Assembly (NCBI GenBank): GCA_902797915.1
Contig: CADBUK010000161.1
Location: 1-6,725, forward strand
DNA length: 6,725 bases
Direction of reading: 5' to 3'
Source: Oscillospiraceae bacterium
Lineage (GTDB): Bacteria; Bacillota; Clostridia; Oscillospirales; Acutalibacteraceae
In this document: positions 1 through 6,295 of the stretch, in pieces
Numbering within the stretch: the first letter of the stretch is position 1
How the letters are laid out: every line of letters begins with the position of its first letter
Notes under the pieces: generated by a model
The model's database searches: none
Seen by the model: the letters and a program-made list of their open reading frames with translations, nothing else
What the model was told of the DNA's origin: nothing
Made by a program: the position numbers and the translations under genes

Positions 1-287
1 CGGTTGCGGATAATAACCTCAAGCGGAACAATCTTAACCCTTTTAACTGCGGTTTCGCGGTCTGAAAGCTCCTCAACAAAATGGGTGGGCACGCCGTTCT
101 TTTCCAAAATCTGCATAAGGTAGTTGCTCATCTTGTTATTAACAACGCCCTTGCCTACGATTGTGCCCTTTTTGATACCGTTGAACGCGGTTGCGTCGTC
201 CTTGTAATCAACAATTACGATGTCAGGGTTTTCGGTTGCCCAAACCTTTTTTGCCTTGCCTTCATAAAGCTGTTCGGTTTTAGTCAT
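1..287 (-). CDS. purC: Phosphoribosylaminoimidazole-succinocarboxamide synthase (SAICAR synthetase), N-terminal part
   Basis: PurC joins aspartate to carboxyaminoimidazole ribotide (CAIR) using ATP, giving SAICAR in cytosolic de novo purine synthesis. The 95 codons present show the family hallmarks: LYEGKAKKV (residues 7-15, nucleotide-binding loop), [12 protein letters not shown] (26-37), a [10 protein letters not shown] segment (45-54) and VPLEVIIRN (87-95). The gene continues past the left edge, so roughly the last 60% of a typical 230-240 residue protein is missing. The ATG at 287-285 is supported by a GGAGG at 296-300 with an 8-base spacer. It lies 31 bases after dapL with no obvious terminator between, so it is probably the distal gene of the same transcript. 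Family assignment from motifs is firm. Co-transcription is inferred from spacing only. Confidence 0.95.
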   Translation of the reverse strand, partial: MTKTEQLYEGKAKKVWATENPDIVIVDYKDDATAFNGIKKGTIVGKGVVNNKMSNYLMQILEKNGVPTHFVEELSDRETAVKRVKIVPLEVIIRN

Positions 288-318
288 ATTCTGAACCTCC
301 AAAAAAATAATTTACTGT

Positions 319-1503
319 TTATTTGCCATAGGCGGCTTTAATTCTGTTAACCGCCTCAATGGTTTTTTCATAAGTGTTAAACGCCGTAAGGCGAACATAG
401 CCCTCGCCGTTCTTTCCGAAGCCCGAGCCGGGTGTGCAAACCACCTGACAGGTTTCAAGCAAATCGTCAAAGAATTCCCACGAGGTCATACCCTGCGGAA
501 CGGAAAGCCAGATATACGGCGAATTAACGCCGCCGTAGCATTTAAAGCCCGCCTCGGTCAAGGTGTTTAAAATAACACGGGCGTTGCGCCTGTAATATTC
601 AAGCGTTTCCTGAGTCTGACGTCTGCCCCCCTCGCTGTAAACCGCCTCGGCAGCGCGCTGAGTAATGTAGCTGACGCCGTTAAACTTTGTTGCCTGCCTG
701 CGCGCCCACATTGCGTTAAGGCTCATACCGTCAAACACCAAATCCTTTGGCACAACGGTATAACCGCAGCGAACGCCCGTAAAGCCCGCCGTTTTTGAAA
801 ACGAGCGGAATTCAACGGCGCATTTTTTTGCGCCCTCAATTTCATAAATTGACTTTGGCGTTTCGTCGGTAATATACGCCTCATAAGCGGAGTCAAACAG
901 AATGAGCGAATTATTTGCAAGCGCAAAATCCACCCACGCCTTTAACTGCTCGCGGGTAGCGCTCATACCCGTCGGGTTGTTCGGGAAGCAGAGATAAATA
1001 ACGTCGGGCGCCTCCTGCGGAATTGACGGCAGAAAATTATTTTCAGCCGTGCAGGGCAGGTAAACAATATCCTTTACGCCGTTCATAACGTTTGTGTCAA
1101 GATACACGGGGTAAACAGGGTCGCAGATTGCAACCTTGTTTTCCGCGCTGAGAATATCGCCGATATTGCCGCAGTCGGACTTTGCGCCGTCCGAAAGGAA
1201 AATTTCGTCCTTTGCAATATCAATGCCCCTGCTTTGATAATCGTTTTTCTGAATAGCCTCAAGAATGAAATCATACCCGTACTCAGGCGGATAGCCCCTG
1301 AAGCTTTCGGCGCATGCCATTTCGTCCACCGCGGCGTGCATTGCCTCAATAACAGCGGGCGCCAGCGGTTTTGTTACGTCGCCGATTGAAAGGCGGATAA
1401 CCTCCTTATCGGGATGAGCCGCCTGATACGCGCGCTGCTTTTTAGCAACGGTTGAAAAGAGATAGCTTTCGCTAAGCTCTGCAAAATTCTTATTTACTTT
1501 CAT
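319..1503 (-). CDS. dapL: LL-diaminopimelate aminotransferase
   Basis: A PLP-dependent fold-type I aminotransferase of 394 residues, close to the usual 400-410 for DapL. It converts L-tetrahydrodipicolinate to LL-diaminopimelate in one cytosolic step with glutamate as amino donor, bypassing the DapD/C/E acylation branch. Visible features are the DapL-type N-terminus with IGDVT (40-44), FRGYPPEYGY (68-77), SDGAKSDCGNIGD (104-116), PVYPVYLDTN (129-138), the FPNNPTG substrate/cofactor loop (173-179), Asp204 and Tyr207 in the DSAYEAY segment, the PLP lysine K237 in SFSKTAGFTGVRCGY, and R371 near the C-terminus that should bind the substrate carboxylate. The SDGAKSD and FRGY motifs separate it from generic aspartate aminotransferases. 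The ATG has a GAGGA at 1511-1515, 7 bases upstream. It follows ddh after 76 bases, and dapF lies upstream in the same operon. Confidence 0.95.
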   Translation of the reverse strand: MKVNKNFAELSESYLFSTVAKKQRAYQAAHPDKEVIRLSIGDVTKPLAPAVIEAMHAAVDEMACAESFRGYPPEYGYDFILEAIQKNDYQSRGIDIAKDEIFLSDGAKSDCGNIGDILSAENKVAICDPVYPVYLDTNVMNGVKDIVYLPCTAENNFLPSIPQEAPDVIYLCFPNNPTGMSATREQLKAWVDFALANNSLILFDSAYEAYITDETPKSIYEIEGAKKCAVEFRSFSKTAGFTGVRCGYTVVPKDLVFDGMSLNAMWARRQATKFNGVSYITQRAAEAVYSEGGRRQTQETLEYYRRNARVILNTLTEAGFKCYGGVNSPYIWLSVPQGMTSWEFFDDLLETCQVVCTPGSGFGKNGEGYVRLTAFNTYEKTIEAVNRIKAAYGK

Positions 1504-1544
1504 ATTCTTGTCCTCATAACATTAGGGTAACGGTAATAATCCGA

Positions 1545-1571
1545 AAATAAGCTAAGCCGCAACGCTTATTT
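1545..1571 (-). other. Inverted repeat (hairpin) in the ddh-dapL spacer
   Basis: In transcript orientation a perfect 8-base inverted repeat, AAATAAGC and GCTTATTT, flanks an 11-base loop. A shorter alternative, TAAGC/GCTTA with a six-base loop GTTGCG (1553-1568), uses the same bases and excludes the long helix. CGCT/AGCG next to it is a third option. Only TTTTC follows the long helix, so this is a poor intrinsic terminator. It may be an attenuator, an mRNA processing or stability element, or chance in an AT-rich spacer. It lies in the widest gap of the operon, 76 bases. Confidence 0.35.
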
Positions 1572-1579
1572 AGCGGTTA

Positions 1580-2566
1580 TTATAACAGATGTGCGCGAAG
1601 CTCCTCGCCGGACTGTGAGGAAAGGTAAGCAACGGGAATATCAAAAATAGTTTTACAGCCCGAAGTGCCCTCCTGATTAAGACGGTAAGCAGCCCTTGCG
1701 TAAGCGGCAATAACGGAGCCTGTAAACTCGGGGTTTGAATCAAGCTTGAGATTATACTCGATAATGTGATTATGCTCCTTATCAAAGCCTGTTACACCGC
1801 TTCTGATAACAAAGCCGCCGTGCGGAAGCCCAGAATGATTTTTCTTCATTTCCTCCATTGAGATAAAATGAACTGTAGTGTCGTACGGTTCAAAGTAGTT
1901 CGGCATCTCAACGATTTCCTTTTCAATGCGGGCAAGGTCCGCGCCCTCCTCTGCTACAACGAAGCATTCTCTTGTGTGCTGCTGTCTTGCGGTAAAGGTG
2001 GGGTTTTCGCTGTTTCTTACAGACTCTACCGCGCTGTCAACGGGGATGGTGTACTGCCTTGCGTCAACAACGCCCTCAATTCTGCGGATTGCGTCCGAAT
2101 GGCCCTGACTAACGCCCTTGCCCCAGAAGGTGTAATTGTTACCCTCGGGCAGAACTGCGGTTGAAACCATACGCAGAAGAGAGAACATACCGGGGTCCCA
2201 GCCGATTGAAATAACGCCGACCTTACCGCTTGCCTTTGCAGCGGCGTCAACGTTATTGAAATGCTCGGGAATTTTTGCGTGTGTGTCAAAGCTGTCAACA
2301 ACGTTGAACATTGAAGCATACTTTGGCGTCTGAACAGGCAAATCAGTTGCGCTGCCGCCGCCGAGAACAAGCACGTCAACCCTGTCCTTCCATTCTTCAA
2401 TTTCATCTGCGCTGACTACGGGAACGCCCTCGGTTTTAACCTGAACGCCCTCAGGATTTCTTCTGGTAAAAACCGCAACCAGCTCCAAATCCTCATTCTG
2501 TTTAATTGCGGACTCAACGCCTCTTGAAAGATTGCCGTAGCCCATAAGTGCAATTCTGATACTCAT
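1580..2566 (-). CDS. ddh: meso-diaminopimelate D-dehydrogenase
   Basis: Ddh catalyses NADPH-dependent reductive amination of L-tetrahydrodipicolinate with ammonia, giving meso-diaminopimelate in one cytosolic step; the reaction is reversible. The protein is 328 residues, the normal length for the family. The N-terminal Rossmann domain starts with IALMGYGNLSRG (5-16), and VFTRRNP (32-38) follows the second strand, where NADP-preferring enzymes carry basic residues. The VDSFDTH segment (90-96) and SIGWDPGMFS (120-129) match substrate-site segments of characterised enzymes, as does FWGKGVSQGHSDAIRRIEGV (147-166). The dimerisation/substrate domain ends in a PVAYLS segment. The ATG has a perfect AGGAGG at 2575-2580, 8 bases upstream. 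It sits 22 bases after dapF and 76 before dapL. Having Ddh alongside DapL gives two routes to the same product. Confidence 0.95.
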   Translation of the reverse strand: MSIRIALMGYGNLSRGVESAIKQNEDLELVAVFTRRNPEGVQVKTEGVPVVSADEIEEWKDRVDVLVLGGGSATDLPVQTPKYASMFNVVDSFDTHAKIPEHFNNVDAAAKASGKVGVISIGWDPGMFSLLRMVSTAVLPEGNNYTFWGKGVSQGHSDAIRRIEGVVDARQYTIPVDSAVESVRNSENPTFTARQQHTRECFVVAEEGADLARIEKEIVEMPNYFEPYDTTVHFISMEEMKKNHSGLPHGGFVIRSGVTGFDKEHNHIIEYNLKLDSNPEFTGSVIAAYARAAYRLNQEGTSGCKTIFDIPVAYLSSQSGEELRAHLL

Positions 2567-2588
2567 AAAATTATCCTCCTAACGATAA

Positions 2589-3428
2589 TCAAATTTCAAT
2601 TTCGCCGCTGAAAACGGTTGTTGCGGGGCCTGTCATAAACACGCTGTCCTCCGCCCTGCCGCTCCAGCTTATCTGTAAATCTCCGCCAAGGAGATGAACG
2701 GTTACGTCATTATCCGCAAGCCCATTAAGGATTGCCGCCACTGCCGCGGCGCAAGCGCCCGTGCCGCAGGCGAGCGTTTCGCCCGAGCCGCGCTCCCAAA
2801 CGCGCATTTCAAGATTTTTTCTGTCCTGAACAAATATGAATTCAGTGTTTACCCTGTCGGGAAAAATCGGGTTGTTTTCAAACAGCCTGCCGATTTTTTC
2901 AAGCTCAATTTCCCTCGGCGATTTATCAATAAACACAACCGCGTGCGGATTGCCCATTGAAACGCAGGTTATTTTATACTCAACGCCGTCAATTTCAAGC
3001 GGCAGGTTTACAGCCTTTTCAGCGCTGCAGATAACGGGAATATCCGCCGCCTTTAAAATCGGCGCGCCCATATCAACCTTAGCCGAAACTACCTTGCCGC
3101 CGTCAACCGAAACGTCAATGTACTTGACCGCGCCCATCGACTCAATGGCGATAGTGGTTTTATCCGTCAAGCCGTTATCATAAACATATTTTGCAACGCA
3201 ACGAATTCCGTTGCCGCACATTGCGCCGCGGGAGCCGTCCGCATTATACATACACATTTCAAAATCCGCAAGCTGCGAGGGCTTAATGATTATCAGCCCG
3301 TCAGCGCCGACGCCGAAATGCCTGTCCGACACCTTAACGGCGGCTGCTGCTTCGTCCGCAATTTTTTCCTTAAAGCCGTTGACGTAAACATAGTCGTTGC
3401 CGCAGCCCTGCATTTTAGTAAAAATCAT
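2589..3428 (-). CDS. dapF: Diaminopimelate epimerase
   Basis: A cofactor-independent two-cysteine epimerase that interconverts LL- and meso-diaminopimelate in the cytosol, serving lysine and peptidoglycan synthesis. At 279 residues it is family length. The N-terminal half opens with FTKMQGCGNDYVYVN (3-17) and carries the first catalytic cysteine, C71, in the MCGNGIRC motif. VSMGNPHAVVF (156-166) leads into the second half, where ERGSGETLACGTGACA holds the second catalytic cysteine, C221. Both cysteines and their surrounding glycines are intact, so it should be active. The ATG overlaps the stop of the upstream ANTAR gene as ATGA, with a GGAGG at 3435-3439 six bases ahead, which suggests translational coupling. 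DapF is needed for the DapL route in the same operon but not for the Ddh route. Confidence 0.97.
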   Translation of the reverse strand: MIFTKMQGCGNDYVYVNGFKEKIADEAAAAVKVSDRHFGVGADGLIIIKPSQLADFEMCMYNADGSRGAMCGNGIRCVAKYVYDNGLTDKTTIAIESMGAVKYIDVSVDGGKVVSAKVDMGAPILKAADIPVICSAEKAVNLPLEIDGVEYKITCVSMGNPHAVVFIDKSPREIELEKIGRLFENNPIFPDRVNTEFIFVQDRKNLEMRVWERGSGETLACGTGACAAAVAAILNGLADNDVTVHLLGGDLQISWSGRAEDSVFMTGPATTVFSGEIEI

Positions 3429-3961
3429 ACAAATCCTCCGAAGCTTTCCAGAATTTCAGCCGCAAGAAGCGAAATCGGTTTGCCGCTTTTCATACTTTCC
3501 TTCTGCAGAAACTTGTGCGCCTGCATTTCCGAAAAGCCGTTTGCGGTCATAAGCGCCTGCTTTGCAGCCGCAATACAATCCCCGCCGTTCTTTGAGGCGT
3601 GCGTAATGCCCGCCTTGCTTGAATAAAGAACCGAAAGGGTTTGCAAAAACTCCGCCGTATCTATCGGAACGGGAAGCGAGATAAGATTGCCCGCATACTG
3701 CTGCGCGCCGTTTTTGCTAAGCGCCACAACGTCAAAACCGAAAGGCAGTTTCTGCGCTAAATCCACGGCGTTCATATCGCTCATAAAAAAGGGGCAGATA
3801 ATTATTCCCTGCCCGTCAAGCAGACCTGCAAGCTCAAGCGCGGTTGAGCCGTGCGAGCAGATATGCGAAACGTGAAAGCCGTTTTTCTGAATAAGGGAGC
3901 GGATGGACAACGCCGTTTCCCTTTCGGGATAAACAACAATAATATCCTTCAGCGCACTCAC
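3425..3961 (-). CDS. ANTAR-domain regulator with degenerate receiver
   Basis: A 178-residue protein resembling the NasT/AmiR class of receiver-ANTAR antiterminators, cytosolic with no membrane segment. Residues about 5-115 follow the receiver pattern of alternating strands and helices. Residues about 125-172 match the ANTAR three-helix RNA-binding domain: AAAKQALMTANGFSEMQAHKFLQ, then a basic stretch and ISLLAAEILES. ANTAR proteins usually bind paired hairpins with six-base loops in mRNA leaders and prevent termination. The receiver looks unable to be phosphorylated. The usual acidic pair after strand 1 reads YPE, the phosphoacceptor aspartate position falls on Pro57 (IIICPFFMSDM), and the conserved lysine before proline is replaced in SLPVPID. 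It heads the dap operon and overlaps dapF by four bases. The start is the GTG at 3961-3959; a CTG three codons later is possible. The target is unknown. No gene symbol is justified. Confidence 0.85.
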   Translation of the reverse strand: MSALKDIIVVYPERETALSIRSLIQKNGFHVSHICSHGSTALELAGLLDGQGIIICPFFMSDMNAVDLAQKLPFGFDVVALSKNGAQQYAGNLISLPVPIDTAEFLQTLSVLYSSKAGITHASKNGGDCIAAAKQALMTANGFSEMQAHKFLQKESMKSGKPISLLAAEILESFGGFV

Positions 3962-3966
3962 CCCTC
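3961..3966 (-). promoter_or_regulatory. Ribosome binding site that leaves the ANTAR start ambiguous
   Basis: The transcript reads GAGGGG immediately against, and sharing its last G with, the GTG at 3961-3959. That is too close for normal Shine-Dalgarno use at this GTG. The same GAGGGG sits 8 bases before an in-frame CTG at 3952-3950, a normal spacing but a rare start codon. No in-frame ATG exists upstream before the TAG six codons earlier. Either start changes the protein by only three residues. Confidence 0.45.
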
Positions 3967-4003
3967 GCCTTATATACTAAAACTTTTAATAAAACTATGA
4001 ATA

Positions 4004-4033
4004 AGTATAACATATTTTTACGCGCGCAATCAA
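4004..4033 (-). promoter_or_regulatory. Promoter of the ANTAR-dapF-ddh-dapL(-purC) operon
   Basis: In transcript orientation a TTGATT -35 box (4033-4028) is followed after 18 bases by TATACT (4009-4004). A TG one base ahead of the -10 box gives an extended -10 element. The matches to the housekeeping sigma-A consensus are 4 of 6 and 5 of 6. The start of transcription would fall near 3997, leaving a leader of only about 36 bases, too short for a paired-hairpin ANTAR target. It is the only good candidate found upstream of the operon. Confidence 0.65.
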
Positions 4034-4166
4034 TAGAAATACTTATTTAAACTGCTGAAATAAAGCACAAAATTTTAAAAAATCGCGGCTAAATTTTTAT
4101 TCAAGTTTATAATTTTTAGAGCTTTTAATTTAAAATACACAAAAAATTTAGTAGTTTTGTAGCAAT

Positions 4167-4196
4167 TTGCACAATTATTAAAAAATTTTTTATAAT
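4167..4196 (+). promoter_or_regulatory. Probable glgB promoter
   Basis: A perfect TATAAT -10 box (4191-4196) lies 18 bases after TTGCAC (4167-4172), a weak -35 box that keeps only the TTG. Poly-A/T tracts surround it. Transcription would start near 4203, about 190 bases before the likely glgB start codon. The -10 is strong, but in such AT-rich DNA a TATAAT by chance is plausible, so this is a candidate only. Confidence 0.5.
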
Positions 4197-4202
4197 TTTT
4201 GT

Positions 4203-4391
4203 AACAAACTAAACAAAAAACACTTGATTATTAAAGCACAAGATGATACAATGAAAATGAATAATAGGGTTAATGGACGGTGTTTTGAAAAAACGGCATT
4301 TTGTTCAACTTTTTACAAGACGTCAAATCTGCCGTCCGCCCCGCTTAAATTCAGAGCGGGCAACACCCCTTACATAAAAGGAGATGATAAT
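4203..4391 (+). promoter_or_regulatory. Structured 5' leader of glgB
   Basis: This is the predicted untranslated leader between the glgB promoter and its TTG start. It contains several inverted repeats. GGACGG (4275-4280) pairs with CCGTCC (4332-4337). ACGGCA (4293-4298) pairs with TGCCGT (4330-4335). CCCGCT (4340-4345) pairs with AGCGGG (4355-4360) around a nine-base loop. The first two helices compete for the same right arm, as in switching leaders. A short CCTT/AAGG helix (4368-4371 with 4378-4381) could cover the ribosome binding site. No U-tract terminator is seen, so any control would more likely act on translation. It matches no riboswitch class I recognise; the regulatory role is inference. 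Confidence 0.35.
4379..4383 (+). promoter_or_regulatory. Ribosome binding site selecting the TTG start of glgB
   Basis: AGGAG, within AAAAGGAG, lies 8 bases before the TTG at 4392 and 17 bases before the ATG at 4401. The spacing favours TTG. The earlier in-frame TTG at 4224 and the ATGs at 4251 and 4257 have no such site. Confidence 0.7.
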
Positions 4392-6275
4392 TTGGGCGAA
4401 ATGAACAAGGAATATGAATTCCCGATTTATCTTTTTAATAAGGGAGAAAACTATCGGGCATACGAGCTTTTCGGCGTTCATAAGATTAAAGGAAACACTT
4501 TTGCCTTCAGGGTCTGGGCACCGCACGCAGAGGCTATTTCCGTCGTAGGCGACTTCAACGGCTGGAATACTGACGCAAACTATATGCTGCCGATAGCACC
4601 CGGTATCTGGGAAGGCATAATTGACAACGTACATATTTATGATTGTTATAAATATGCAATCCGCACAAAACGCGGAGAGGTAATTTACAAAGCAGACCCG
4701 TATGCTGTTCACGCTGAAACGAGACCCGGAACGGCGTCAAAGGTTTACGAGCTTCCTAATTATAAATGGAAAGACAAAAAATGGGCTGACAAATGTGCAA
4801 AAAGCAACATCCTTGAATGCCCTGTTAACATCTACGAAATTCATTTCGGTTCGTGGAAGCACCACGAAAACGGCGATTTCCTTTCCTACAGGGAAATGGC
4901 GGATGAGCTTATTCCTTACGTTAAGGATATGGGCTACACGCATATTGAAATGATGCCGATTATGGAATTCCCGTTTGACGGAAGCTGGGGCTATCAGGTT
5001 ACAGGCTACTTTGCCCCGACCTCAAGATACGGCACTCCCGAGGATTTGATGTATTTCATTGACCGCTGCCATCAGGCAGACATCGGCGTTATTCTTGACT
5101 GGGTACCCGCCCACTTCCCCAAGGACGCTTACGGCCTTTACGAATTTGACGGCGAGCCGCTTTACGAATACAGCGATATGCGCAAGGGCGAGCACAAGGA
5201 ATGGGGCACAAGAGTTTTTGACTACGGCAGAAACGAGGTTAAAAGCTTCCTGATTTCCTCTGCAATGTACTGGGCTGACAAATTCCACTTTGACGGTCTT
5301 CGCGTTGACGCAGTTGCCTCAATGCTGTACCTTGACTACGGCAGAAAGGACGGCGAATGGGTTGCCAACAAAAACGGCGGCAACGAACATCTTGAGGCTG
5401 TTGAGTTCTTCAAGGTGCTGAATAGCGCAATGTTCAAGGAACACCCGTCAACAATGATGATTGCCGAGGAGTCAACCGCTTGGCCGATGATTACAATGCC
5501 GCCCGATATAGGCGGACTCGGCTTTAACTTTAAATGGAATATGGGCTGGATGAACGATATGCTTAGGTATACCTCAATGGACCCGCTGTTCAGAAAAGGC
5601 AACCACAATTGCATTACATTCAGTTTCTTCTACGCTTTTTCCGAAAACTTTATTTTACCTATAAGCCACGACGAAGTTGTTCACGGCAAATGCAGTTTGC
5701 TGAACAAAATGCCCGGCGAATACGATATGAAATTCGACGGTATGAGGCTGTTCCTGTCATATATGATTGCCCACCCCGGCAAAAAGCTGCTGTTTATGGG
5801 GCAGGAATTCGGTCAGTTTAAAGAATGGGCTTATAAGGAAGAGCTTGACTGGATGCTGCTTGATTATGAAAAGCATAAGAAGCTGCAGGATTTCTCAAAA
5901 GAGCTTAACAACTTCTATAAAAATAACCCTGAATTCTGGCAGATTGACTACAGCTGGGAAGGCTTCAGCTGGATTTCAAGCGATGACAGCGCTAATTCCA
6001 CAATCGCCTTTCGCAGAATGGGCAAGAACGGCGAGGAAACAATCGCATTGTTCAACTTTACGCCTAACAGCCACGGCGAATACCGAATCGGCGTTCCCGA
6101 AAAGGGCACTTACAAGGTTGTTTTTGATTCTAACCTGCAGAAATACGGCGGTTCAAAAGCAAAGCTTTCAGGCACGTACAAAACCGAGAACGAACCCATG
6201 CACGGCTTCAACCAGAGCATAGGCGTCAAGCTCGGCGGATTAAATGCAATATTCCTTAAAAAAGTGAATAAATAA
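4392..6275 (+). CDS. glgB: 1,4-alpha-glucan branching enzyme (GH13)
   Basis: GlgB cuts alpha-1,4-glucan chains and rejoins them through alpha-1,6 bonds, creating glycogen branches in the cytosol. From the TTG at 4392 the protein is 627 residues, normal for the shorter GlgB class. An N-terminal CBM48/E-set domain (about residues 25-120) contains [23 protein letters not shown]. The GH13 barrel follows: [12 protein letters not shown], then the nucleophile D306 in [11 protein letters not shown], acid/base E359 in MIAEEST and the third acidic residue D427 in [11 protein letters not shown], spaced as in the E. coli enzyme. A beta-sandwich domain ends the protein. The catalytic set is complete. The open frame extends 56 codons further upstream to 4224, but that part lacks a ribosome binding site and GlgB similarity. 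GlgC follows after 20 bases. Confidence 0.96.
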   Translation: MGEMNKEYEFPIYLFNKGENYRAYELFGVHKIKGNTFAFRVWAPHAEAISVVGDFNGWNTDANYMLPIAPGIWEGIIDNVHIYDCYKYAIRTKRGEVIYKADPYAVHAETRPGTASKVYELPNYKWKDKKWADKCAKSNILECPVNIYEIHFGSWKHHENGDFLSYREMADELIPYVKDMGYTHIEMMPIMEFPFDGSWGYQVTGYFAPTSRYGTPEDLMYFIDRCHQADIGVILDWVPAHFPKDAYGLYEFDGEPLYEYSDMRKGEHKEWGTRVFDYGRNEVKSFLISSAMYWADKFHFDGLRVDAVASMLYLDYGRKDGEWVANKNGGNEHLEAVEFFKVLNSAMFKEHPSTMMIAEESTAWPMITMPPDIGGLGFNFKWNMGWMNDMLRYTSMDPLFRKGNHNCITFSFFYAFSENFILPISHDEVVHGKCSLLNKMPGEYDMKFDGMRLFLSYMIAHPGKKLLFMGQEFGQFKEWAYKEELDWMLLDYEKHKKLQDFSKELNNFYKNNPEFWQIDYSWEGFSWISSDDSANSTIAFRRMGKNGEETIALFNFTPNSHGEYRIGVPEKGTYKVVFDSNLQKYGGSKAKLSGTYKTENEPMHGFNQSIGVKLGGLNAIFLKKVNK

Positions 6276-6295
6276 AGAATAATCAGGAGGGTTTT

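Larger units (their letters stand above)
3962..4391. other. Divergent intergenic region between the dap and glg operons
   Basis: This 430-base stretch separates two operons transcribed away from each other. About 4050-4220 is strikingly AT-rich with runs of A and T of five or more, unlike the flanking genes, and may be bent or act as UP-element DNA. It holds the minus-strand dap operon promoter, the plus-strand glgB promoter and the glgB leader. A second TATAAT at 4108-4113 on the plus strand has no recognisable -35 partner. I see no convincing gene, tRNA or known riboswitch in it. The reading frame stays open in phase with glgB from 4182, but it lacks a ribosome binding site before its early TTG/ATG codons and does not resemble a GlgB N-terminus. 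Confidence 0.6.

Noticed and set aside
81..341. Plus-strand open frame of 86 codons over purC and the dapL end
   Set aside because: It lies antisense to a clear purC reading frame, matches no family, and has no ribosome binding site. It is a shadow of the real gene.
1545..1571. Intrinsic terminator between ddh and dapL
   Set aside because: The stem is AT-rich with an 11-base loop, and only TTTTC follows. dapL lies just downstream on the same strand, so strong termination is unlikely.
4108..4113. Second plus-strand TATAAT as an alternative glgB promoter
   Set aside because: No -35-like hexamer is found 16-18 bases upstream. A chance match is expected in such AT-rich DNA.
4340..4383. Two adjacent hairpins (4340-4360 and 4368-4381) as an ANTAR paired-hairpin target
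   Set aside because: The first loop is nine bases, or seven with a wobble closing pair. The second has six bases (ACATAA) but T instead of G at position 4 and only a four-base stem. The consensus is not met and no terminator follows.
4224..4391. Possible extra N-terminal domain or leader peptide of glgB
   Set aside because: The frame is open, but there is no ribosome binding site at TTG 4224 or ATG 4251/4257, and the residues look like translated non-coding DNA with no GlgB similarity.
4323..4712. Minus-strand open frame of 129 codons opposite glgB
   Set aside because: It is antisense to conserved GlgB sequence, lacks recognisable motifs, and would overlap the glgB start and promoter-proximal leader.
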